Below, one piece after another: positions 15,676 to 22,547 of a stretch of 32,614 bases of DNA. Source of the DNA: an uncultured Clostridia bacterium (GTDB lineage: Bacteria; Bacillota; Clostridia; Christensenellales; CAG-314); assembly GCA_947628135.1 (NCBI GenBank), contig CANQYT010000001.1, positions 193,285 through 225,898 on the forward strand. The letters are read 5' to 3'. The translations under genes and the position numbers were made by a program. Numbering within the stretch: position 1 is the first letter of the stretch; each line of letters begins with the position of its first letter. The notes under the pieces are model-generated. The model was not told the origin of the DNA. It searched no databases and was given only the letters and a program-made list of their open reading frames with translations.

Positions 15676-15849
15676 TCAGTCCGCTCCGAAACAAGCCGCC
15701 GCACGATCCATCGCCCGCTGAAATTCCGCAAGCGTAGGCAGCGAAGGGAAAAATTCGCTTGCCGCAACGAAATTCGTTGCCGCGCGTTTGCTTGTAAGTT
15801 TTCCGAAGATGTCGCTTAAATTGAACTCGTCCGAGCAGTCGTATTTCAT
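15676..15849 (-). CDS. Small 57-residue protein, unknown
   Basis: Read on the minus strand from an ATG ending at 15849. GGAGG lies seven bases ahead, a good ribosome binding site, and an extended -10 promoter (TGA then TACAAT, 15889-15881) lies about 30 bases further up. The peptide begins MKYDCSDEFNLSDIF, ends AAACFGAD, and has two Cys; it shows no signal peptide or membrane helix. A hairpin with arms GCGGACT and AGTCCGC overlaps the stop. It diverges from the WYL regulator gene across an operator region, so it is a likely target of that regulator. I do not recognise the family. Confidence 0.6.
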   Translation of the reverse strand: MKYDCSDEFNLSDIFGKLTSKRAATNFVAASEFFPSLPTLAEFQRAMDRAAACFGAD

Positions 15850-15880
15850 TTCGTTACCTCCGTTTGTTGTTTACGACAAA

Positions 15881-15914
15881 ATTGTATCACATTATTATTG
15901 ACAACTATTTGACA
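15881..15914 (-). promoter_or_regulatory. Extended -10 promoter of the small protein, with two TTGACA half-sites
   Basis: On the minus strand TGATACAAT (15889-15881) is an extended -10, and no -35 matches at 16-18 bases. On the plus strand TTGACA occurs at 15898-15903 and 15909-15914. These TGACA words equal the arms of the palindrome at 15953-15968, so they may be further regulator half-sites. Confidence 0.45.
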
Positions 15915-15951
15915 GTTTTATGAAAATATTTCAACAATTTTTCCCAAAAAC

Positions 15952-15980
15952 TTGACAAAATATTGTCAGTATTTTATATT
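15952..15980 (+). promoter_or_regulatory. Promoter and operator of the WYL regulator
   Basis: TTGACA (15952-15957), 17-base spacer, TATATT (15975-15980). Across the -35 lies TGACAA-AATA-TTGTCA (15953-15968), a perfect inverted repeat with six-base arms, well placed for autorepression. The transcript would have a leader of about 70 bases. Confidence 0.7.
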
Positions 15981-16058
15981 TATTGTAACGACACGTCCCG
16001 ACGTAGTGCAGCCGCTTCGAGGCGTTACGATATTTTGTATTCCTCAGGAGGTAAAAAT

Positions 16059-16979
16059 ATGCAAATTCCCGTGTTGGTCGGTATGCTGTCCACTTTGCTT
16101 GCCGCAGACGATCTTGTGCGGGCGGAGGATCTGGCGAAAAAGTACGAAATTTCCACCCGTTCCGTCTACCGATATATGGCAATGCTGTCGGAAGGCGGCG
16201 TCCCGATAGAAAGTTGTCTGGGGCGCGGCGGCGGTTGGCGCATAGTGGAAAATTACAAACTCAAAGCCACCTATTTTACCGAGGAGGAGTACGAGCGGCT
16301 CATTTTCAGTTTGCAGAGTTCCACCTTGCAGGACGACGTCACAAAGCAAGCGGCGCTGAAACTGTCCGGGCTCAACCGTTCCCACAAAAACGCCACCGTT
16401 CTTCGAAGCGAGCAGTTCATAGTGGACGGCGGAGACAGCGCTTTGGGCGAGTTGGTAAACGTTCTGTCCGATTGCATAGCGCAAAAGAAGTTGTGTCACA
16501 TCGAGTACCACTCCAAAGAGGGCGAGGACACCGTTCGCGTCATCGAGCCCTACTGTCTCATTTTGAAAGACGGCGCTTGGTACGTGTACAGTTTCTGCCG
16601 TTTGCGCCGCGATTTCCGCTATTTCAAGGTGTCGCGTATCGTCGGGCTGGAAGTGGGGGAAAAGTTCAGCGGACGACCCTACGACGGAGTGGACAGCAGC
16701 GTGATAAAAACCGACGTTCTCAAAGGCAAGGAAATGGTTCAGGTGCTGTTGAGCGTGGACGGAAGCGCTTTGGCGGCGTGCGAGGAGTGGTTGGGCGTCG
16801 GCGCGGTGGTAAAGTTGGGCGAGGGGCATTTAGCCCAAGCCACATTGCCCTACGACGAAATGCTCATCAACAAAATTCTGTCTCTCGGCAGCGGTGTGCG
16901 CGTGGAAAAGCCCCAACGTCTGCGCCGCGCGGTGATAGAGCGTTGCAAGGAAATAGCCGCCGCAAACAGCGACGAGTAA
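16059..16979 (+). CDS. WYL-domain transcriptional regulator
   Basis: DNA-binding regulator of the YafY/HTH_11 plus WYL type, 306 residues from the ATG following AGGAGG (16046-16051). The N-terminal winged helix-turn-helix includes VRAEDLAKKYEISTRSVYRYM (about 24-44) and the wing GRGGGWRI. The WYL domain, about 140-215, contains IEPYCLILKDGAWYVY and RRDFRYFKVSRI, and a C-terminal extension follows. WYL domains sense ligands, including nucleic acids in some members. The promoter has a TGACA palindrome over its -35, suggesting autoregulation, and a divergent small gene sits next to it. The effector is unknown. Confidence 0.88.
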   Translation: MQIPVLVGMLSTLLAADDLVRAEDLAKKYEISTRSVYRYMAMLSEGGVPIESCLGRGGGWRIVENYKLKATYFTEEEYERLIFSLQSSTLQDDVTKQAALKLSGLNRSHKNATVLRSEQFIVDGGDSALGELVNVLSDCIAQKKLCHIEYHSKEGEDTVRVIEPYCLILKDGAWYVYSFCRLRRDFRYFKVSRIVGLEVGEKFSGRPYDGVDSSVIKTDVLKGKEMVQVLLSVDGSALAACEEWLGVGAVVKLGEGHLAQATLPYDEMLINKILSLGSGVRVEKPQRLRRAVIERCKEIAAANSDE

Positions 16980-16984
16980 AAACA

Positions 16985-17020
16985 CGCGGCAGGAACTTTC
17001 GCCCGCCGCGCAATTTTATT
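16985..17020 (+). terminator. Terminator between the WYL regulator and murG
   Basis: CGCGGC (16985-16990) pairs with GCCGCG (17005-17010), followed by CAATTTTATT. The T tract is imperfect. It lies just after the regulator stop. Confidence 0.6.
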
Positions 17021-17072
17021 TGGACAAAGGCGCGCCGCAACCGCCGCAACAGCGACTGCGTTTGCGCCTCTT

Positions 17073-18107
17073 TTATTTCGGGTTGCTCTCGCCGCAAGTT
17101 TTTATAATTTCCGCCACCTTTTTTGTTCCGTACAGCGTTTTCTGCGCGCGTTGTTTTGCGCGAAATGCGACTCTGTTGTCGTAGAGCATATTTACGGCGC
17201 GGTCCAGTCCGTCGGGCAGATTCCCTTCGTCAAGGGATATTCCGCAGCCCTGCTTGACAAACCAATCCGCGTTTTGCGCCTGTTCGCCGCGCGATTGTTT
17301 GGTAAGAGGTACGCACGCAAAGGGAATTTCCGCTACGGTCAGTTCCGCCAGCGTGTTTGCTCCCGCGCGGGTGAGACAAACGTCCGTCGCGGCAAACAAA
17401 TCGTTCATATTGCCGATAAATTCCGCTTGATGAACAAACGAACACGGTATTTTTTTGTTTTTTCCGCAGATGACGAATATGTCGAAACGTTTGGCAAGTT
17501 CGGGGCAGTTTGCTACGGCGTCGTTGAGCGCTTTTGCCCCGAGGCTTCCTCCCGTCACAAGAAGTACGGGTTTGCCCCCGTCAAAACCCATTGTCGCAAG
17601 TCCCTTTTCGCGGCTTCCGTGCAACGGGTCGCGTATCACCGCCCCTACGGGTCGCGCGCGCTTAACGGTGTCGAAAGCGGAAAGATACACGTCGGCAAAC
17701 CGCGCCGAAAGTCTGTTCGCAAGCCCCGCCGACATATCGCTCTCGTGTATTACGGTGGGTATGCCCAGCCGTTTTCCCGCGATCGTCACGGGCAACCCTA
17801 CGTATCCTCCCTTGCTGAAAATCACGTCGGGACGGATACGCCGCAGGTGAGTTTCCGCTTCGCGAACGCTCTTTGCCAGACGAAACGGCAGCAGAAAGTT
17901 GTCCAAGGACAGTTTTCTTTTCAACTTGTGCGCGCTTATCTCGCAGTACTCTTTGATTTCGCCCTTTTCAACAAGCGGAAAGAGTATCTCTTTTTCCATT
18001 CCGTTTGTTCCGATGTAGTAGATTTCTTCTTGCCGCAAACAATTTATCAGCGCAAGGTTGGGAGTTACGTGTCCCGCAGTGCCGCCGCCCGTAAATACTA
18101 TTTTCAT
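17073..18107 (-). CDS. murG: UDP-GlcNAc:lipid I N-acetylglucosaminyltransferase MurG
   Basis: Adds GlcNAc to undecaprenyl-pyrophosphoryl-MurNAc-pentapeptide (lipid I) to make lipid II at the inner face of the membrane. Length 344 residues, close to the usual 355. The N-terminal glycine loop GGGTAGHVTPNLAL, the segment GGYVGLPVTIAG with HESD after it, the second glycine loop TGGSLGAKALN, and the UDP-binding end TRAGANTLAEL all match. The predicted start has no ribosome binding site; TACACT lies six bases ahead of the ATG, the same spacing as in front of tsaE, so a leaderless message is possible though no -35 is clear. It stands alone, convergent to the WYL regulator and outside a mur cluster. 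Confidence 0.95.
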   Translation of the reverse strand: MKIVFTGGGTAGHVTPNLALINCLRQEEIYYIGTNGMEKEILFPLVEKGEIKEYCEISAHKLKRKLSLDNFLLPFRLAKSVREAETHLRRIRPDVIFSKGGYVGLPVTIAGKRLGIPTVIHESDMSAGLANRLSARFADVYLSAFDTVKRARPVGAVIRDPLHGSREKGLATMGFDGGKPVLLVTGGSLGAKALNDAVANCPELAKRFDIFVICGKNKKIPCSFVHQAEFIGNMNDLFAATDVCLTRAGANTLAELTVAEIPFACVPLTKQSRGEQAQNADWFVKQGCGISLDEGNLPDGLDRAVNMLYDNRVAFRAKQRAQKTLYGTKKVAEIIKTCGESNPK

Positions 18108-18186
18108 AGTGATAGTGTATGCCGTTGGGCGAAATATATTGCCGACGGCTTTTGTTTGCGTTGCGGCGGCGATTTTCCGCTTGTTA

Positions 18187-18215
18187 TTGACAATCGGCGT
18201 TATTTGGCGTAAAAT
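18187..18215 (+). promoter_or_regulatory. Promoter of the lipase-like hydrolase
   Basis: TTGACA at 18187-18192, 17-base spacer, TAAAAT at 18210-18215; consensus quality. The leader is about 27 bases. Confidence 0.8.
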
Positions 18216-18248
18216 TTAGTTGATAATCAACGGTAGGGACGGTGTACT

Positions 18249-19217
18249 ATGAAACTTTCTCGTTTTACCTCGCACGACGGCAAGGAAATTCAACTTTACG
18301 TATGGGACGACGTTGCAAAGCCCAAAGCGGTCGTCAAGATAGCCCACGGTATGGCGGAACATTCTGCGCGTTACAACGATTTTGCCGAGTATCTCAACAA
18401 GCGCGGCTATATAGTGGTGATGAACGACCACCGCGGACACGGACTCAGCGCCGCAAAGGACAGTTTGGGGTACGAAGAGGGGGATATGTTCTCCAACAAC
18501 GTGCGCGATCAGTTGGCTATTTTAGATTACTGCCGCGAAAAGTACGGCTTGCCGCTGTATATGATGGGGCACAGTTACGGCAGTTTCGTAACGCAAGCCG
18601 TCGCGGAGCAGCGCCCCGAAGTAAACGGATACATTCTTTGCGGGTCAAACTACATCAAAGGCGCAAGTTTCACGCTTTGCGGCATTGTGGCGCGGTATAT
18701 GTGCCGTCACAAGGGCGGACGTTATCCCGCGGAACTCATCGTCAACCTGTCTTTCAAAAGTTACGAAAAGAAGTTCGACGGTCCTAATTCCTGGCTCAAC
18801 CGCGACGAAGCGGAAGTCGCCAAGTACAACGCCGACGAAATGTGCAATTTCACCTGTTCCGCAAATTTCTATCGCAGTTTTATGTCGGGAATTTCCCGTT
18901 TGTACGCAAAGGAAAGTTACGGCGATCTGGATACCGACGCGCCGTTCCTGCTGATAGCCGGTTCGGACGACCCTGTCGGCAACTACGGCAAAGGCGTAAA
19001 AAAACTTGCCCGATTCTATTCCGACAAAGCGGGCGTAAAGGACGTTACCACCCGTTTGTACGAGGGCGCGCGCCACGAGATACTCAACGAAGTCAACAAA
19101 GATGAGGTGTATTCCGACGTCGCCGATTGGCTGGACAAACATCTGCCCGAACGCCAACCATCAGCCGACGACGCCGCTTCCCCCGACAAAAAACGCCGCC
19201 CGCCGCAAAAAGGATAG
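18249..19217 (+). CDS. Alpha/beta hydrolase, monoacylglycerol lipase / lysophospholipase-like
   Basis: Serine hydrolase of the PldB / monoglyceride lipase group, 322 residues. The first motif HGMAEHSARY and the segment MNDHRGHGLS are characteristic; the nucleophile elbow is GHSYGS, the acid lies in AGSDDPVG and the base His in EGARHEILNE, so the triad is complete. There is no signal peptide, so it acts in the cytoplasm, on lysophospholipids or monoacylglycerols in known relatives. The tail after about residue 300 is hydrophilic and basic (KKRRPPQKG). It is transcribed alone from its own promoter and ended by the hairpin at 19242. The exact ester substrate is not known. Confidence 0.88.
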   Translation: MKLSRFTSHDGKEIQLYVWDDVAKPKAVVKIAHGMAEHSARYNDFAEYLNKRGYIVVMNDHRGHGLSAAKDSLGYEEGDMFSNNVRDQLAILDYCREKYGLPLYMMGHSYGSFVTQAVAEQRPEVNGYILCGSNYIKGASFTLCGIVARYMCRHKGGRYPAELIVNLSFKSYEKKFDGPNSWLNRDEAEVAKYNADEMCNFTCSANFYRSFMSGISRLYAKESYGDLDTDAPFLLIAGSDDPVGNYGKGVKKLARFYSDKAGVKDVTTRLYEGARHEILNEVNKDEVYSDVADWLDKHLPERQPSADDAASPDKKRRPPQKG

Positions 19218-19241
19218 TGCGCCGCGTTGCGTAAATTTCAC

Positions 19242-19296
19242 CGTCCGATCGCTTGCTTACCAGCCGCAGTGCCAGCGCGCTCGGACGTTTTTGTTT
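19242..19296 (+). terminator. Terminator after the lipase-like gene
   Basis: CGTCCGA (19242-19248) pairs with TCGGACG (19281-19287), and TTTTTGTTTG follows. The enclosed 32 bases can form further pairs (CGCT with AGCG). Confidence 0.65.
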
Positions 19297-19380
19297 GTCC
19301 GCAATGTGACTTGCTCAGCGTCACCGTTTGCAACAGCGGCGTATTTTGATTTGGAAGTTATTTTCTACCCTGCGACACTG

Positions 19381-20205
19381 TTTGCAATTGCGGCGGTTGT
19401 GCGATTTGATTTGTAAATAGTCGCTTTATTTCTCCCTTCCTTTATCGTCCGCTTTTTCACGTATAGCATACCTGTTTACACCGATAGCGAAATCGTCCGT
19501 TTACTTTCAAGCGTTATTTTGCACCCCTCGTTTTTTTATTACCCGTTACTTTTTGTGGGGATATCTGCTTACTGCGATAGTGGAATTGTCTGTTTACTTG
19601 TAACCTTTTTTATTCTTTTCTCGTTTCCCTATTGCCCGTTTCTTTCTTGTCTTTTTCCGTTTTTCCGTCGTTCTGCAACTTTCCTTGTGTCACACGTCAG
19701 CCACGTTTCGGTCGTTCTCACCCGAAACAATTTATTGATAGCGGTGCAATTTACTTTCTTTCAACCGCACTTACATAGACATATAATTTATTTACCACTT
19801 TGTTCTTCCGTTGTTCTGTACTTTTCGCGTAGCGCTTTGCAATTGCGGCGATTGGGCAATTCAATTTGCACGCAGTTATTTCATTTCTGAGTTTTTACCG
19901 CCCGTTACTTTTCGCGTGTATATCTGCGTGTAGCGGTGGCGGAATCATCTGTTAGATACTTTTACTCTTTCTCGTTTTTCTGTTGCCTGTTGCTTTCTGT
20001 CCCTTTCCGCTTTGCCGTAGTTTTGCAACCGCCTTTTTCAGATATCAGCCCCGTTTCTGTCGTTCTCTCACGAAACAATTTTCTGAAAGCGGTGCGATTC
20101 ACTTTCTCTCAATCCGCACTCACATAGACATATAACTTATTTACCACTTTGTTTTTCCGTTGTTCTTTTCTTTTCGCGTAGCGCATTGCAATTGCGGCTG
20201 CTCCT
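19381..20205. repeat. Pyrimidine-rich diverged tandem repeats upstream of gyrB
   Basis: Two long copies, about 19541-19855 and 19900-20205, share blocks in the same order: CCGTTACTTTT, a GATATCTG-like block, CCGTTGTTCT, ACATAGACATATAA, TTATTTACCACTTTGTT and TTCGCGTAGCGC followed by TTGCAATTGCGGC. A shorter, more diverged copy lies at about 19381-19515. The plus strand is markedly rich in T and C. No frame with a ribosome binding site is convincing on either strand. No transposase, inverted ends or DnaA box of the TTATCCACA type is seen. Confidence 0.65.
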
Positions 20206-20286
20206 TGTTATTCGGAGGCTGTTCGCCTTTACTTTTCCCCTCCCAAGCAAGCCTGCCTTTATGCTGCGTGCCGAAATTCGACAAAA

Positions 20287-20340
20287 TTTGCATAAATATG
20301 CAAACGGTATTCATAAATATGCGTATATTTGCATAAAAAT
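20287..20340. promoter_or_regulatory. AT-rich palindromic block upstream of the gyrB promoter
   Basis: TTTGCATA-AA-TATGCAAA (20287-20304) is a perfect inverted repeat with eight-base arms. CATAAATATGC recurs at 20312-20322 and the inverted form TATTTGCATA at about 20326-20335. Such clustered sites suggest a protein-binding region ahead of the topoisomerase operon; the binder is unknown. Confidence 0.5.
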
Positions 20341-20413
20341 ACAAATAATTCTGTATAAACAATTTTCACAACAAAATTTACCGATAATTTATGAATAAAT
20401 ATAAAAATATTCC

Positions 20414-20442
20414 TTGCAATGCGCTCGATTTTATGGTATAAT
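20414..20442 (+). promoter_or_regulatory. Promoter of the topoisomerase operon
   Basis: TTGCAA at 20414-20419, 17-base spacer, consensus TATAAT at 20437-20442. Predicted start near 20449. Confidence 0.8.
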
Positions 20443-20448
20443 AAAATA

Positions 20449-20573
20449 AATTCGGCACAGCCCTTATGCACTGTGCGGCTGCCGTCGGACTGCGGCGGTA
20501 CGTCGCCGTTCTTTCGGCAGAACGCGGTTGTAAACGCCGACCAACGACAAGCACTCGTTTCGGAGGATGACAA
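20449..20573 (+). promoter_or_regulatory. Structured 5' leader of gyrB
   Basis: A leader of about 125 bases holds three consecutive hairpins: GCACAG/CTGTGC (20455-20460 with 20471-20476), CGGCG/CGCCG (20493-20497 with 20504-20508) and GTTCT/AGAAC (20508-20512 with 20519-20523). It ends in CGGAGGATG, the ribosome binding site region for the ATG at 20574. No T run follows the hairpins. Confidence 0.5.
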
Positions 20574-22535
20574 ATGAGCAAAACGTATGAAGCAAAAGAC
20601 ATTCAGGTGTTGGAGGGTCTGGACGCCGTTCGCATGCGGCCGGGTATGTACATCGGCACGACGGGGCGCACGGGCTTACATCACCTTTTGTGGGAAATAG
20701 TGGACAACGCCGTGGACGAAGCAAGCAACGGCTTTGCCGACAGGGTGGAGGTAACTTTGCACAAGGACGGCAGCGTGACCGTCTGCGACAACGGCAGGGG
20801 CATACCCGTAGACGAACACCCGCAACTGAAAATTTCCGGCGTGGAAGTGGTATTTACGCAGTTGCACGCGGGCGGCAAATTCAACAACGAGAACTACGCC
20901 TTTTCCGGCGGATTGCACGGCGTGGGCGCAAGCGTAACCAACGCGCTTTCCTCGTGGCTCACGGTGGACGTAAAGAAGGACGGTTACGAATACGTTCAGC
21001 ATTTCCACAGCCCGGTAGACGCCAACGGCAAAGTACTCAGCGGCGTGCCGAAGGACCATCTCACAAAGGTGGGGCAAACCAAGGAACACGGCAGCACGAT
21101 AACTTTCCTTGCGGACGCGCGCGTATTCAAAAATATCCAGATGGACTACGAAGTGATACACAAGCGTATCAAGGAACTTGCCTTCCTCAACAAGGGCATC
21201 ACCTTTGTGCTTACGGACGAACGGGGCGAGGACGACGACGGCAACGTCAAGAGCGAAACTTTCTGCTACGACGGCGGCTTGCGCGACTTTGTGTTGTATC
21301 TCAACGAAAACAAAGCGCCTTTGCACCTCAATCCGCTGTATTGGAGCGGCAAAAACGAAACTTTGCAGTTGGAATTTGCTTTTCAGTACACGACCAACTA
21401 CACGGAAAATCTCATCAGTTACGTAAACAACATACCCACAGGCGAGGGCGGAATGCACGAAACGGGGTTGAAAACGGCAATGACAAAAGTTTTCAACGAT
21501 TACGCGCGCGGCAAAGGCTTCCTCAAAGCCAAGGAGGACAATCTTTTGGGCGAGGACTTCCGCGAGGGGATCACGCTCGTTATGTCCGTCAAGATGGCAA
21601 ACGTACAGTTCGAGGGGCAAACCAAAACAAAATTGGGCAACGTCGAGGCGCGTATCGCCTGCGAGGCGTTGGCTACGGAGGCTTTCACCGAACTGCTTTC
21701 CAAAAACAGCGGCGACGCCGAAACGATAATCAAAAAGTCCATCGCCTCCGCAAAAGTAAGAGAAGCGGCGCGCAAGGCAAAGGAAGTCACCCGCCAAAAG
21801 AACAGTATTTTCAATTCCACGTTGGTGGGCAAACTTGCCAGCTGCACGGGCAGGGACGCCTCCAAGAACGAACTGTTCATAGTGGAGGGCGACAGCGCGG
21901 GAGGTTCGGCAAAGCAGGCGCGCAACCGTCGTTTTCAGGCGATACTTCCGTTGCGCGGCAAGCCGCTCAACGCCGAGCGCAAGCGTATCGACCAGGTGCT
22001 TGCCAACGAGGAGATACGTTCGCTCATCAACGCGTTGGACACGGGCATAGGCGAAGAAGACTTCAACATCGACGACCTCAAATACAACAAGATAATCATT
22101 CTTTCCGACGCGGATCAGGACGGCGCGCACATCAGGGCGATATTGCTCACATTCTTTTTCCGTTATATGCGCGAACTCATCACCGACGGGCACGTGTATA
22201 TCGGTATGCCTCCGCTGTACAAGATCTCCAAGAAAGACAAAGTGCGCTACGCCTACGACGACTACGAGTTGCAGGAGATAGTCGGCGAGTTCGGACGGGG
22301 CTACGATCTGCAACGTTACAAAGGTTTGGGCGAAATGAACGCCGAGCAACTGTGGGAAACCACAATGAACCCCGAAACGCGCACGCTTATGCGCGTGACC
22401 ATCGAAAACATTTCCGAGGCGGAACGTATGGTAACCACGCTTATGGGCGATCAGATAGACGCGCGCAAAGCGTACATAACGGAAAACGCCGATTTCAACA
22501 AGGACAACGACGCGTTGTTCAACAAGTTGGTGTAG
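20574..22535 (+). CDS. gyrB: Type IIA topoisomerase subunit B (GyrB/ParE-like)
   Basis: ATPase and TOPRIM subunit, 653 residues. The GHKL ATPase shows DNAVDEA with the Mg-binding Asn, DNGRGIPV, and LHAGGKFNNENYAFSGGLHG followed by VGASV. The transducer follows, then the TOPRIM domain with EGDSAGGSAKQARNR, PLRGKPLN and DADQDGAHI, and a short C-terminal end with RYKGLGEMNAEQLWETTMNP. There is no E. coli-type insertion. TOPRIM reads LSDADQDG where many gyrases have MTDADVDG. It carries a strong promoter and structured leader and is followed 12 bases later by the A subunit. No recF, dnaN or dnaA lies upstream. Gyrase versus topoisomerase IV is unsettled because of the A subunit. Confidence 0.9.
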   Translation: MSKTYEAKDIQVLEGLDAVRMRPGMYIGTTGRTGLHHLLWEIVDNAVDEASNGFADRVEVTLHKDGSVTVCDNGRGIPVDEHPQLKISGVEVVFTQLHAGGKFNNENYAFSGGLHGVGASVTNALSSWLTVDVKKDGYEYVQHFHSPVDANGKVLSGVPKDHLTKVGQTKEHGSTITFLADARVFKNIQMDYEVIHKRIKELAFLNKGITFVLTDERGEDDDGNVKSETFCYDGGLRDFVLYLNENKAPLHLNPLYWSGKNETLQLEFAFQYTTNYTENLISYVNNIPTGEGGMHETGLKTAMTKVFNDYARGKGFLKAKEDNLLGEDFREGITLVMSVKMANVQFEGQTKTKLGNVEARIACEALATEAFTELLSKNSGDAETIIKKSIASAKVREAARKAKEVTRQKNSIFNSTLVGKLASCTGRDASKNELFIVEGDSAGGSAKQARNRRFQAILPLRGKPLNAERKRIDQVLANEEIRSLINALDTGIGEEDFNIDDLKYNKIIILSDADQDGAHIRAILLTFFFRYMRELITDGHVYIGMPPLYKISKKDKVRYAYDDYELQEIVGEFGRGYDLQRYKGLGEMNAEQLWETTMNPETRTLMRVTIENISEAERMVTTLMGDQIDARKAYITENADFNKDNDALFNKLV

Positions 22536-22547
22536 CGAGGTAAGCAA

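Noticed and set aside
20466..20570. A 34-codon upstream frame in the gyrB leader ending at the ribosome binding site
   Set aside because: No ribosome binding site of its own and its ATG lies inside a hairpin loop; the peptide shows no regulatory codon run.
19218..20573. Replication origin next to gyrB
   Set aside because: No TTATCCACA-type DnaA boxes and no dnaA, dnaN or recF alongside.
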